Shown here one piece after another: positions 23,121-35,813 of a stretch of 64,000 nucleotides of DNA. The stretch is from Neoceratodus forsteri (Eukaryota > Chordata > Ceratodontiformes > Ceratodontidae). The DNA lies in assembly GCA_016271365.2 (NCBI GenBank), contig JADMNL010000022.1, forward strand, positions 223,362,501 to 223,426,500. Reading direction: 5' to 3'. The notes below the pieces were generated by a model that was given only the letters and a program-made list of their open reading frames with translations, made no database searches and was not told where the DNA came from. The position numbers were made by a program, and so were the translations under genes. Position 1 is the stretch's first letter, and every line of letters starts with the position of its first letter.

Positions 23121-24940
23121 GAAGTGTCCTTCTGTTGCTAGTGCTCCCTCATATTTTCTCTGTGAGTTGGTAACCCTCTCATTCACCTCTTCTGTTTTAC
23201 CCTCTAGGCACTTGTTGTCTTGAGGCTCTTCTTTACTTCTGGCTTCCTTTCAGCTTCCCCCTCTCCCTTATCCTCCTTTACGTTACCTCACTCCTCTTCC
23301 TGCAAACTCAGAGTCCCTTCCATGCTCATTTCTACCCCTTCCTGTGTTGCTGCCATCCCCACCCCGTTCCCAACTCTCTCTCTCTCTTCCCTTTAGTTTA
23401 TCCCCTTTTCTTGGGCCATACCTGTTGCTCTCCCTGGTCCTTTTAGCACTCCCTCCCCAAGTTTGCCTGCTAGAGGAGTGTACCTTTTGGACACTGTAAT
23501 ACCTTAACCATCTTGTGGCTTCCTACCCCCTACTGCTGAGATATGTGGCCTTCCATGAGGCCCCCCTTCCCTAGTCTTTACTTCTTGCTAGGCATATCTC
23601 CCCTCATCTCCCGGTCTTGGGTCTTTTCCTCCCTGACCCCTCCCCTCAATCCAGCTCCATGTCTCCATGTCCCCAGCCAGTCCCTGTTGTGTTTCTGTGT
23701 TCTTTTATGTTGGCCATCATGCTCGTTGTGCTCCTGACTCCTGTCCTGGAACCTCCCCCCAGTGTAACCTGCATGCTCCACCTCCTGTCCTTTCCATCAT
23801 CCTGCCTCCTGTCCCCTACCCATTTACCTTCTGTCTTTCTCCTTTCAAATTCCCTTATTGAACAAGACATTTCCCTTTTTAGCCATGATAGCTCAGCCTC
23901 CAGCCTCCCTAGACTTTGGCAAACTGGGACTGGGCACTACCCCAGCCTCCACAGAGTGCTCATGAATATGGCTGCTCCACATCTGTTGTAGCACACAATC
24001 CTCCCTCCTCCATGTCCCCTACACCCTCCCTCCCCTTATGCTGTCACTGACCCTCCCCCTGGAGCACCCTTCTACTCTGCCCTCTCCACCAACTCCCATG
24101 GTCCCTCCCATTAATGAATTCCCCCTCTCTCCCCTGTGCCTCTCTTGCTCCATACAATAGTGTAGAAATATAACCTTCAAAAACACAAACTGTTTCCCAA
24201 CCCTTTGCCCCGTGTAATCAGCACACTGTCTTACAACCCTTCACCCCTTGTAATCAGCACATTATCTTAATACCCCTAAATTATATTTGCATGATTTTTA
24301 AGATTACTATTTTGCTGCACACACACTTTACCTACTGTCCCTCTTTCCTACTTAACCATCTTTCCACATAAATTAAGTAGTCCCACCAAAACACTTTCCC
24401 CAGTCCAAGATTTGCTGGCAGTTGTGAACAGATTCCCATTCTGCATTAAGCCCTTCCATGCCAAATTAGTCTCTCCAACACAGTTCCCTCAGTCCAGGAT
24501 TGGTTTGTAGTAGTGATCAGCTCTTTTCTGCATAAATCCTTCCCTCCAGAGGGCAGCACCTTTTAGTTCTCATTGAGGTCCTCCCTGTTACCACCAAGAT
24601 AGATCCGCCTTTCCAGTGTATTTAATAGAGTTTGGGCTGAAATCCCCTCTGTTCCTGATGAAGCGTCTCCTGCCACTGGTCCCCCTTCTGCTGGCATGCT
24701 CTTTTGGCTTTGCGATGGCTGGGCCTTTTAAAGCCCAGATGCCTTTTTGTCTCTGGTGCCCTGCTTTCTGATTGGCTCCCCCTAGAGCCAAGATGCCCTG
24801 AACTGACTGGCTCCTCTGGGAGCCCGAGACTTAAGAGTCTGCTTGTCGCGGGGTTTAGATTGTGGGTCCAGCCACCGAGAAGTGTGGCAACTGCCTCGGG
24901 TCCTTGGTTGTGGCTCTGGCCACTGAGAAGTGCAGTTTAT
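23121..24940. other. Pyrimidine-rich anonymous region
   Basis: From 23160 to about 24130 the plus strand is strongly C+T-rich with no repeat I can name. It resembles the C+T-rich 3' UTRs of the two L2-type LINEs here (1780-2240 and 39880-41000), so it may be an old LINE UTR, but no coding tail precedes it. From 24130 to 24940 the sequence is ordinary and non-coding. Short ORFs such as 23617-23991 and 24704-25000 lack recognisable motifs. Confidence 0.4.
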
Positions 24941-24949
24941 GCTGATGAT

Positions 24950-25495
24950 TTTAAAAGGACCCCATCTGGAATACTGTGTCTAGTCCTGGAGATCACATAA
25001 CAGGAAGCATACAGAGGCTGCCCAGAAGAGAGCAATTTAAATAGTTCAGGGGCTGAATCAAAAACCCTGTGAGGAGAGACCGAGGATCTCAGTATGTACA
25101 CCTTGAAAGAGATGGGTGGGGGGTATTATAGAGACCTATATGTACCTCATGGAGTGAACAAGGTATGGAGGGGAGTATTGTCCAGTACAGATAGAGCACT
25201 AGGACAAGAGGGCATGCAATGACACTGTATGAGGGATGTTTAAGAGGGATGTAAGGAAGTACTTCTTCACTGAGAGAGTGGTGGATGCTTGGCACAGCCT
25301 ACCAGTGGAGGTCTGAGGAGAACAGTGGAGGGCTTCAAGCATGTATGGGATAGGCACAACGGAATCTTTGTTGGAAAGAGAGGTAGCTGGAGACCTGGTA
25401 GGGTCAGTGGTGACAATATAGCAGGCACAAACTGGGCAGACTAGTGGGCCAAGCAGTCCTTAGCTGCCGACAAATGATGCTTCTATGACTATCAT
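24950..25495 (+). mobile_element. CR1-like LINE, 3' end only
   Basis: Starts in the last ORF2 segment (HLEYCV block), continues through the EERP..MYT-like region and the CR1 3' UTR (ACTTCTTCACTGAGAGAG, GTGGTGGATGCTTGG), and ends with the GCAGTCCTTAGCTGCC tail at about 25452-25480. Coding frames are broken throughout. It is a strongly 5'-truncated, old insertion. Confidence 0.85.
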
Positions 25496-28400
25496 GCAAT
25501 AGATCAAAAATTATAAACATGGCACAAAATGTTGAAATGTAAGCGAGCATCCTTGAAAATATATTCTCGTCTCTGAATCAGTGTTTACGGTATGGCTGCT
25601 CAGCATCAAATACATCTTATAGAGACGAGGTGGACTGCAACATCAATGACTACTAGTTATACTTCATTGTTCTAGGACAGCAAAGCTACATTTTAAATCA
25701 ACAGGGAAATGGCTGAGGCAAAACTTAAGGCAGCTGATTTGTAGGTGTAGATTTATGTGTGTACTGCCATCGGACTCATGTTAAACAACTGAATCTTACA
25801 AAGTCTTAAATTCTTGGCAATTGTAAACAACATTGATTTTTGTTTCAAATCTAGGGTTGTGGAAGAAAATTCTTACCTAAACTATTGTAGTTTACTGGAA
25901 CAATGTATTTTTAAATGTGACACAGAATGAACAGTATGTTGCAGGTCAATGGTAGTGTTGGTTCCCATACAGTATTGGTACAAACCCTCCAGTGTTTCAA
26001 TTGACTGTGTTGGCTTGGTAAGTACCAGAGTCACTTGTAACCCCTGGGTGGCACTATCCCCAGTGTTACACCCCTGCAGTACTACCCTGGACATAGGCTG
26101 AGAGGGTTGGGTTCACTAGCTAATAGCATTTTTTAAAACCTTTGTGCAGTGCCTCCACTCAGGGTGCTTTACATGGGTGACATGGTACTGGGTGTAGCAC
26201 CCTGAGCTGCTACACCACCTACGATGACCAGTAACCTTCCCTAGACATGTCCCAATACACAGTTCCCCACATTTTAACATTTTGAATTAAAGGCTCTCCC
26301 TAATAACATGCTCACACCAGAATTTCAACAACAAATAAGATATTTATTTAGGGGGTAGTATAGGAGTTAGGAAGGGGAAACAGGAGGAGTAGGGGTTACC
26401 GTGTCCTATTTACAAAATATACAAAGTTATTTGGTTTTTGCTGGTGAACCCTCAAGCTAGGTGGCTACATACTGGTAGGCATACATAAATCACATTTTGC
26501 CACTCGACTTAAGACATCCAGAGCCCTGGCTATCTAGCTGCTGACAAGTCAGATATTAAACATAATTATTATCAATCCCCATACTGGTACCCGTCCCAGT
26601 TACAGCAGAAACCCCGCAGTCTCATACCATACTGGAATTCTGGATAGCACAGTCCAAGATGTTGCAGGCCTGAAGAACAGTGCAGCTGGACGAGGTGGCT
26701 GGCTATTGTTTTGAGGGTGGAGGCAACTTGGAGACAGATCCTTACAGAGCTACAGACAACCATTTACAACCCAGGATGGGATTGCCCTGCACTCTAGCAG
26801 ACACAGCAGGGATTGCCCTGCACTTGCAGACTTCCGAACATTCCAGGACAAGTTATGTGGATCTTATATCCAGAACATCCAGAACATTCAGCACAATATT
26901 TGAAAGTCCCATCCAGTGCAATGAGAGTGATACTTTTGTCACGCATCCTATATTCAGGTTAAACAAGGTCACATCCAGTACTTTTACATACCAAAGGGCA
27001 TCCATCTAGAGTAAGCTGACAGTGATCAAGCATCCCATACTTTAGTTACAGGCAGTCACATTCAGTACATTCTATATACCAAGAACATTATTCACAAGCA
27101 GAGTCTTATCCAGCATGTCTAGACATTGTACACTTATACCAAGCATTCTCAGATGAAATTCTGGTCAGACACAGGTGTAATGCCCTAAAGTAGAAAGTTA
27201 AATGTCTGGGTGGCATCACAGAAATAGGGGTTTTCAAATGTCCCAGGGGTCCCTTATTGTGCCCCTAGAAAAGCGTTAGGCAGGGCTTTAAATAAAAGTA
27301 AAATAAAGTTGTTTTGTTTCTCTCCCTGCTACCTGACTGCTCCATTCCACCACCCCCCAAGAGCAGGCAGCAGGAGAATGGGCACCCATGCACTTGGACC
27401 GCTGTCCCTGGCCAGCACGTGGTGCCATGTTCTAGCCCCTAGCATTTGTGTGGTGTGAGCTCGGGGTTCCAGAATCTGAACCCTGAGCACTTTTCAAACA
27501 GGAGATTTGGCCATTTGAGGTAGTTTCAGGCTGGCTCTGGAGTGGAGAGGATCACAGGAGTGTAACAGGGACATGTGGCTTACCTAGAGTTGTGAAGCTG
27601 GTCCTGTTGACTCCAAACTGTATACATGCACTATTCCTTTCTTTGTTTTTGAATACAAATAAATAAACATGATTAACTTAAAAAACCTAGCATGTGTTAT
27701 TATTTTTTCTAGTCTCAGTGGGTTTACCCAATCAACAAAATCCAATAAATAAACAATTTTGGAGTAAAGTGCTGAATAATTACATGATGATTGCCTAACA
27801 TATATCTAAATACAAAAACAATTTTAAAAGTCTGCTAATATGGTGTTAAAGATTTCGAATTATATACTATCTTCCATGCACACAGATTGCAATTTAAAGA
27901 TCTGTATACAGATTCATAAATATATTATTTAACTAATACTGCTATTTTGACATTTACAGGTGTTAGCTGGCACACTTTCCATGATTTCTTGTTTTATTAT
28001 TTATTTATTTTAGCAATAATTCACTTCTGGCATCTTTAGATTCATCATCAGTGAATGTTCAATCCCTTCAGAGGGGGAAGCTGCATCCGGCATGCACAAG
28101 GAACTGTATGGGTCTGAAAGAGCAGTACCATTGATTTTAGAGTTGGTTACAGTAATGTCAGCAACCGCTGTGGGGCGTTAATGGTAGGAATCATAAACAC
28201 TGTTCAGCCAAGCATACAATACATGAATGTTATTGTTGTATTTAATCAAAATGTAAAACAATGTACTTGTGATTTCTGGCCATTGAGAGCTCCGGACTTC
28301 AGTTTGTAGGACACCCTACCAATGCATGTGATGGGGAGGTAAGTGTGACATTCAGCCAAGATATATACAATGGTAATGTAACTGTACATTGGGGGGGCAG

Positions 28401-28849
28401 GGGAGGTTGTATAATTTAGGGATTAATAGGTGCCTTCTGCCTCGGACAGGGGCAACTGCACACGTACCTTCTGTTTTGTGCGTGCCTACACTCGGACCTC
28501 ATTGCAGCTGCATTTTCTTTTGTTACTGCACCTTGTAAATTTAGCTGCACTCCCTCAGATGTAATGTGATCTTGTCCTTGAAGGTTACTATCTATATTGT
28601 ACTGTACCTTCTCTCCCACACTGTACCCCCCCCCCAGACACACACACATGGGATCAAGCTTTTGCTCTTCGCTTCTCTCCCGGTTACCAATTTATAAATC
28701 AATATTTAAGGGTATGCAAAATATTTTTGCATCCCTAGATTTGCAGATTAACTACTGACTTAGACCATGTGACTCTAGCAGAATTAGCGAATGACCTTGC
28801 AGACAACCTGAATGCTGAGTGGTAGCTTGCAGTTATCACCAACAGAGGG
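25496..28849. other. Anonymous region with minor repeats, no gene
   Basis: About 3.3 kb without a supportable gene. Local structures: a hairpin at about 26193-26218 (GGTGTAGC facing GCTACACC), two diverged ~90-base tandem units at about 26928-27115, AT-rich runs near 27640-28010, and short C and CA runs at about 28626-28650. A minus-strand ORF at 28416-28649 crosses the C run and looks spurious. Confidence 0.5.
26928..27115. repeat. Two diverged ~90-bp tandem units
   Basis: The series GCATCCTATA..TCACATCCAGTAC..TACATACCAA is repeated as GCATCCCATA..TCACATTCAGTAC..TATATACCAA about 90 bases later. It is an old local duplication. Confidence 0.55.
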
Positions 28850-29130
28850 ATGGGACATACACAACAGATAGAGGGAGACAGGTTTAGGGGAAACACCAGA
28901 AATAACTTTTTCACTGAAAGGGTGGTGGAAAAAATGGAATGAACTCCTAGAGGAGGTGATAAGGGAGGTCACCATAAGGGGCTTTAAGAGAGCTTGGGAT
29001 GGCCACATGGGTCTGGTACTGGGAAGTTGTGGGTGGAAGTCCTAGCCTTCTTCTAGGCACCTTGGGCAGACTTGGTGGACCAGACGGTCCTTTTCTGCTG
29101 ACATGTTTCTATATTTCTATATTTCTATGC
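28850..29130 (+). mobile_element. CR1-like LINE 3' terminus
   Basis: A 3' UTR fragment: the TTTTTCACTGAAAGGGTGGTGG block, the GAGCTTGGGATGG block, the GGACCAGACGGTCC block, and a terminal octamer-style repeat of TTTCTATA at about 29104-29128. Such 3' microsatellite-like ends are typical of CR1. No ORF remains. Confidence 0.85.
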
Positions 29131-29349
29131 ACAGGGTAATCCCAGTAAACTGTAAGTAATCTCTGTGGGTGAGCTAGTCAACCAAATCACACCCCATAAT
29201 ACAGGTGACATGGCACTTATAACTATTACCATAATTTAATCCATACAATTCTCAACAGACCTGATGATGTCTTATGCCAAATAGGCTCTAGTGACCTTGC
29301 AAGAATGGTGATTAAATGTCATATAGTATACGGTTAGGGTTTGCTGTAG

Positions 29350-29965
29350 ATGGAAAACGATGGTTTTCCAAATCCTGTTGCAGAACAGTTCAAAGGTCAA
29401 AAAAGTTGTTGTACTATCGTTCTGATGTCACATCGATAGTACAACAACTTTTAAGACACATCCTGCAATTTGATGGGTTCAATCTATGCTCTCACAGAAA
29501 AAATCAAAAAAACATGGCGACGCGACTTAGCGAGTTCTGAGCTGTGTACTGCAGTAGTTCAGACATGGTCAGGAACCCTTGCATTTTTAAAAATAAAGTA
29601 GACCCTCATCATCTTGACATGGAGAGCCTCACAAGTCTCCATGCCACAGAAGTGAATCGCTGTTTTTTATTTTATTTTTAAACTAGATGAAGCCGAACTG
29701 ACAGCGAGACGAGCTGAAGCGAGAGCGAGATGAGCCAGAGCGGGACCAAGAGCAGCAACGACATAACGAAGGTAACTGTCAACTTGAGGGGGGAGACAAG
29801 TCAAGAACTATATATTATAGAAATAGTGAGTTGGTTAACCATCCATTATCAGTATTGTAGCTTCATCTCGAAAAGTAAGACATCATGGAGACCTCTCGAG
29901 CTTCACTCTCGAGGTCTCCATGATGTCACCAACAACCTCGATGGAAACACAGCCTTGTTGTGGAT
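29350..29965. repeat. Cluster of short perfect inverted repeats (hairpins)
   Basis: At least five hairpins lie within about 600 bases. TGGAAAAC/GTTTTCCA is at about 29351-29370. A perfect 19-base arm pair with a 14-base loop is at 29401-29419/29434-29452. CATGGAGA/TCTCCATG is at about 29619-29644. A 17-base perfect pair is at 29879-29895/29911-29927. GTGGATGG/CCATCCAC is at about 29960-29979. Single perfect hairpins of this length are unlikely by chance, and neutral decay should have broken them. No transposase or terminal repeat enclosing the whole region was found. Confidence 0.8.
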
Positions 29966-30199
29966 GGTCACCCATCCACTATTCTATATGTGTATTATTC
30001 CAGGATCCAAACCATAGCTGGATCATATTTTGCAATTCTTAAGAGGATTTTACTCATATGCAAATAGTATACAATGCTGAACTCATGCTAAGAAATATTA
30101 GAGCTAAAAAATAGTTGTAGTACTAGGTGCATAGGTGTTACAGACAAAAAATAGGTCAAGGCCCCTTGAGTTGTGTCCACTTCCATCTTAACGGTTAAG

Positions 30200-30340
30200 A
30201 TGATTACAATTCTGTTCCATGAAAGTATCCAATCTATTTTTAGAAATGTTCAATCTTTCACTACCAACCACCTCACCCAATACCTCACTTTGTAGCCTGT
30301 TCCATACCTCCACTACCCTCTGAGAACACAGAAGCCTATA
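30200..30340 (-). repeat. Antisense CR1 3' fragment
   Basis: Plus-strand words such as TTCCATACCTCCACTACCCTCTG parallel the antisense CR1 UTR at about 38520-38560 (TTCCATGCATCTACTACCCTCTC). A diverged, isolated fragment. Confidence 0.45.
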
Positions 30341-30389
30341 AGGGGGACCCAAGGTCACCCCCCGTGATGTGTTCCAGGCATACCCTTGG

Positions 30390-33262
30390 GGAAGGATGGA
30401 GTGGGTGAGTGATGGAGAAGGAGGTTGGTGGTGAATGCCAGGAGTCTGACAAATAAGATGGATGAGCTGATGACTATCACTGAGTATGACAGCCTAGACA
30501 TAACTGCAGTCATGGAGACATGATGGACACAGCATCATATGCAGGAAAAACCACCACCTAGATTCTGACTTTTTAGGAAGAACAGGAGAGATAGAAGGGG
30601 GGGCATTGCCTTATATGTTAGGGAGGACATAAAGGCAATGGAGGGGAAAGAGGGGGATGGGGACACTGAACTCCTCTGCATTACACTAGGGGGAAAGACA
30701 GGAGAATCCTTAGGACTTGGGGTTCTGTACAGACCTCCGGACCGGGGGATGAATCGGGACTGGGTGATGTTGGAGGACATTGTAAGGGTAGCTGTAAAAG
30801 GAGAAACACTACTGGTGGGTGACTTAAATGTCCCAGATAAGATTGGGCCATCCCAGATGTGGTGTTGGCCAGGAGCAGGGGGATCCTGGAGGCACTGCAG
30901 GAGATGTTCCTACAGCAGCTGGTCCAAGACCCAACTAGGGGACGTAACCTGCTAAATATGATCCTGACAAACAGTGAGAGTGTAGAAACGGTGGAGGTGG
31001 GAGAAAAATTAGGGAACAGTGATCACAGGACCATCAGTTTCAGGGTTAAGGCAGGTAGGGAGGGATGTCGAACCAGCACAACTGTACTGGACTTCAGGAG
31101 TGGGGACTTTGTTAAGATGAGGCAGATGGTGGGAAAGGCACCTGAAGCCATGGGAGAAATAAGTGAAGTGGAAGGGCTAAAAAGAGCTATCAAAGATAAA
31201 GTGAAGGAGGCCACCTTTATGTGCATTAGGATGGTAAGCAAAGGAACAAGGAGCACGAGGCTTCTTTGGTTCAGAAAAGATGTGGCAAAGGCAGTTGGGG
31301 GCAGGAGAAGGGAATTCAAGAAATACTAAAAAAAAATCAGAACTATAAGGATAAGAAGACTTATAGGGAAATGAGGAGGCTAGCAAGGAAGGTAATCAGA
31401 AGAGCAAACACAACCACAGAGAAGAGGATAGCATCACAGGTAAAGTGAGGGAATAAAACATTTTTTAGGTATGTAGGGGATAGGAGGAAGATTGGGTAAG
31501 GAATCTCAGGCTGAGGGATGAAGGTGGGTTTGTAGGAGGGGACTAGGAGAAAGCAAAATAACTAAATAAGTACTTCTGCTTAGTGTTTACGAAGGAGGAG
31601 GAGGGGAGAGGACCAGAACTAAGGGGGAGGGCGGGGAACATTGGGGTTGACATGAGACCCTTTAGCATGGAGAGAGTCAGGAAGGAGCTAGGCCAGCTAA
31701 GGGTGGACAAGGCTATGGGTCCTGTCATGCTGCACATGAGAGTGATCTGGGAACTGAAGGATGAGCTGGCTGTGCCTCTAGTGAAGCTGTTCAACCTGTC
31801 CCTTGACTCTGGTAGGGTGCCGGATGACTGGAGGAGAGCAGCTGTGGCTCCAATACACAAAGGGGGAAGCAGGGAGCTGAGTGAGAGCTACCACCCTGTC
31901 AGCCTCACTACTGTGATGGCAAGGTCATGGAGGCACTCATAAAGGAAAGGGTGATGGACTACCTGGAAGCAAATGGGCTGGTAGATGATAAGCAACACAG
32001 TTTACTAAGCGGAGGTCATACCAGAACAATTTAATAAAATTCTTTGACTGGGTGACACAGGTACTAGACCAAGGGGGTGTGGTGGATGTGGCCTATCTGG
32101 ATTTCAGCAAGGCCTTCGACACCATGCCCCATAGAAGGCTGGTCTATAAATTGGAAAGCCTAGGGGTGGGAGATAAAATAACCAGATGGGTGGAAAGCAG
32201 CTGTCAGATAGGACCCAGTGGGTGGTGGTGAATGGGGTGCACTCAGGAGCAAGGGAAGTGACGAGTGAGGTCCCCCTGTGGTTGATGCTGTGGCCACTCT
32301 TTTTCAATATCTACATAACAGACATAGCAGACAACCTTGGCAGATCTGTGGCTCTATTTGAGGATGACTTGGTAATCTGCAATAGGGTGGACACAGCAGG
32401 CGGTTCAGAAGATATGAGACAGGACCTGAGGACTCTGGAATAGTGGGCAGATACCTGGCAGCTGAATTGCAACACAAAGAAGTGTGAAGTAATGCACATG
32501 GGCAGCAGGAACCCACCATTAGGTTACACAATTGGGGGGGGAATCAGGATCACTGATCAAGAAAGGGACCTGGGATAACAGTCACCAGCGACCTAACAGT
32601 GGGGAAGCAGTGCATCAGGGCCATGGGGAGGGCGTATGGAATGCTGGCAAGTATAAGCAGGGGAATAACAGGTGGGAGAAAGGAGGTCATGACACACCTG
32701 GACCAAGCCTTAGTGAGGCTGCACTTTGAGTATGGTGTCCAGTTCTGGAGGCCTTATCTCCAGAAGGACATAGAGTTGGTGGAAAGGGTTCAGAGAAGAG
32801 CGATCAAGATTGTGCTTGGGATGGATGACAAGCCCTAAGAACAGAGATGTATGGAATTGGGACTCTACACATTGGATACCATAAAGGAGAGAGGGGACAT
32901 GATAGAGACCTTTAAGTACATCAAAGGGATCCATATAGTGGAGGCGGGGTGTATATTTCACAGGAAGGTAGGCTCCATAATGCAAGGGCACAGCCTGAGA
33001 CTACGGGAAGGGAACTTTAGGGGTAATGTAAAGGGACAGTTCTTCATGGAGAGAGTAGTAGATTCCGGGAACAGGCTGCCAGAGGAGGTGGTGGTGGGGG
33101 CCAAGACTGTGTCTGGTTTCAAGAGAGCATGGGACGAACACATGGGGTTATTGGGAGGAGCCCCAAGAGGGGGGAAGGGGGACAAACGAGGGTGAGGGAC
33201 AGACTTGATGGGCCAGAGGTTCCTTTTCTGCCATCAATTTCTATGATTCTATGATCTTATGA
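30390..33262 (+). mobile_element. CR1-like LINE, nearly complete ORF2 and 3' end
   Basis: Runs from the N-terminus of the ORF2 endonuclease to the 3' octamer-like repeats TCTATGATTCTATGATC at about 33240-33258. No ORF1 is visible upstream; the element is cut near 30390, next to an antisense CR1 scrap. It is about 2.9 kb and is one of the longest CR1 copies in the window. Confidence 0.92.
30432..33150 (+). pseudogene. CR1 ORF2 (AP endonuclease plus reverse transcriptase), decayed
   Basis: The endonuclease part carries NARSLTNK at about 30437, an ALYVRED block, GDLNVPD at about 30819 and the catalytic GNSDHR block at about 31014. The RT part has a DKAMGPV block (about 31708), a PIHKGGS block, DFSKAFDT (about 32100), a polymerase motif read as FEDD at 32357-32368 with an Ala-to-Glu change in the second position, and a C-terminal RVQRRAIKIV block (about 32790). 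Stops and frameshifts are frequent (for example near 30522, 31327, 31939, 32441 and 32836). In the family the protein nicks DNA and primes reverse transcription of the LINE RNA. Confidence 0.9.
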
Positions 33263-33793
33263 ACACCAACACTATAATAATAGCAATCGTAATCATAATA
33301 ATAACAACATCAATAATAATACTTTTAGTAATGAGAAACAGATACACCATTGAGGCAGGGACTAATTTACGGTGGTTTCTAGTTGTATCAGGATTTATTT
33401 ACAGTCTGGAGAAGGTTCAGTTTATACATTATATCTTGAATACAAACGTAGGTCATCACCACAGTTACAACACTATATCCCTCACAAGGGGAGAGACACT
33501 TTGCACCCAGTTGTATGACTGGAACAGATTACAGTTATATAACTAGAAGCAAGCCAGGATGCATTCATCTTGTTCCAGTGTGCCTACAGGTCATACCAGC
33601 AAAGGTTTGGAGGGCCTGAAACCAAGACCAACCAACTAGTACCATAAGACGTTCTCATGAAACATTTAAGTAACTTCCATTGCTGAGGAGGCTGGCCACA
33701 AAAGAGCTCTCTAGGAATATGAATGAGAAAGACCAGAAAGGTTCAATAAATTCTACCCTGAAGACATGACCAGGCACAAAAACATTGGCAGTG

Positions 33794-33834
<41 letters not shown>

Positions 33835-34019
33835 ATATGAAACCTTTTTAACACGTGTTCATGTTCAGTTGTTTTATTTGATGAGTGAATCCCTCTCAGC
33901 AGTGCCTGTTAAATGAATACTCATTCATGAAAAGCAGTCTCCCCCTTCGTGCTTCCTTATCACATAAGAGCAAAGGATGCAACACTGGTTTGCAACTTTC
34001 TCAGCAAGGCAACATCCTC
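33263..34019. other. Anonymous sequence with AAT-rich stretch and (TA)n
   Basis: Directly after the CR1 tail is an AATAATAAC-type simple repeat (about 33270-33325). A TA microsatellite lies at 33797-33829. The plus ORF at 33259-33546 starts in the simple repeat and has no recognisable motif. Confidence 0.5.
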
Positions 34020-34640
34020 CACCAGGTAGCACAGGATTTCCCTGCAATGAGCCCATCTCTTTTTTTTGGTCCCTTTTCTCCCTGGAGTCCCTGCTGGTGC
34101 CATCTGATGTCCCTCCGTGCGCCGACCAGGTATGAGACCCGTCCCCTTCAGCCCACACAAATTACCACTCATGGCAGGGTGGGGAGACCCTCAACCCACC
34201 AGACTGGATCCAATTTCAGGGAAGTGCCCTCCCGACGGTGCTGCCGGGGGACAATTGTCATCCTGTGGCAGTGGACTCCTGTGTTTTCCATTTTTGTCTC
34301 TTGCATGAGTGAGATGTGCAATGATGCCAGTGGAGGGAGTACGCATGCATCCACATGCACTCCTCCAGGCATCTGCCCCATCTCCACTCCTCTTCTGCAG
34401 TGTTGGCACACTGCCCCCCCCCAGTCTCCACTAGGGGGAAGTGAAGCGCCGATCATTGACGTCCCCCCTCCCCGAAGAAGGAGAGCAGGTCCCTTGGATG
34501 CTGAATCCTTCTCCTCCTCTGCCAAAAATTGTCGACCAGTGCTTGTTCCTGAACATGGGTCACCAGCGTAGCATGAGGCAAGGCATTCAGCACCTGAGAC
34601 CTCAGCACCACTGATCCAGCCATCTTTTAATGTTTTTCCA
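34020..34640 (+). repeat. Copy 1 of an unnamed dispersed repeat
   Basis: GC-rich sequence that realigns with 36240-36790. Shared words are GCAATGATGC, CCCCCCCAG(T/C)CTCCAC, GAAGGAGAGCAG, AATCCTTCTCC, TTCCTGAACA.GGGTC and CTCAGCACCAC. ORFs on both strands (for example 33885-34571 plus, 34169-34672 minus) reflect the GC-rich composition, and I recognise no protein in them. The full element could be longer than the part that aligns. Confidence 0.6.
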
Positions 34641-35768
34641 GTGTCCTCAGTGCTGCCTTTTTCAGTTCCCAAATCCTGTGATCCTGGCTGCTGTGGCAGT
34701 ACTCTTCATCTCAGTGGTATGGCTGGGAAAGCCAAAGCAGATGCCAATGCCTTTTGGTTAGTTAATACGGGGTTCACAAAAACTTGGGCGTCAATGCCTG
34801 CTGCCCCTATATCTGCCTCAATTGCATCATGTGCTACTTCTCCAATCAGAAACTAAGCGACTTATCCTAACTTACACCACCTATGGTCCTTTTGTACATT
34901 CATGGCCTCCTATCTATGCGTCGACCCAGACAGAGGTAGTGTAAGTACCCAGTCTTTGAAATGTATATGTTTTTGTGCTTAACTTGTTTCATGTATATTG
35001 TTGGACATGGCAGAAATCCCATATCAGAATCCTAATGCCATAAGCAATGGGAACCAGCTTGTCATTCTGATACTAATCCGAAAATATCCAACTCCTTCCT
35101 CACTGTTTGTCAGTCCTGTGGCTTCTGTGGGTTATTACTTCACATCTAACCAGCAGCTGACTATGATTTTTCTGTAAGTGAGGTATTTCAGTTCCCCACT
35201 CAATAGTTTTACCTATTTAAAAGGTAGTGCATATGCAGACCTGTACATGTAAGTGTAGTCACATGTACCCTCTTGTTGCTGAGCCCCTTCATGGGCACAA
35301 TTTTAATTGGTGGTCCCTGGCTTGGTGAATAAAACACACCTATGAATTTTGAGGTGTTGTAAGAAACTTCACTCCTATTGTGCAGGTACTGTATATAATC
35401 TATGCTGCATGTAAGCCAATTTAATAGGCACTTGGAATGTATACCTAGAGACCATCGAGCATAACACAAATGAACCCCACGAGAGGTATTGCCAGAATTG
35501 TCTGGAATGACACATCCTTCATTAGGGCAGATGTGCACATTTATGAACCTTTGGAGGTCAGACAGAATAGGCCAATGGGTATTTTATGCAATAAAAATCT
35601 ATATTTCTATGACAATCTACACAACTGATGCTAACAGGGCATGTACTTTTTTTTGTTAATCTATGCGCATGCATTTATTGGACTGTGGTTTTACTTTTAA
35701 TACTTTCTAAGTGATTTGTTTCAGAATTTTTTGAGGGATCTGTCTTTAGTGTAGTCTGTAGCCCTGAA

Positions 35769-35813
<45 letters not shown>

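Noticed and set aside
29521..29760. Possible gene start in CpG-containing sequence between the hairpins (GAGCGAGA-type repeats)
   Set aside because: Short Arg/Glu-rich reading only, no conserved start, splice or domain, and the purine repeats explain the composition.
33885..34571. 228-codon plus-strand ORF in GC-rich sequence
   Set aside because: No recognisable domain, and an equally long minus ORF overlaps. Part of a dispersed repeat. Kept only as a finding to check.
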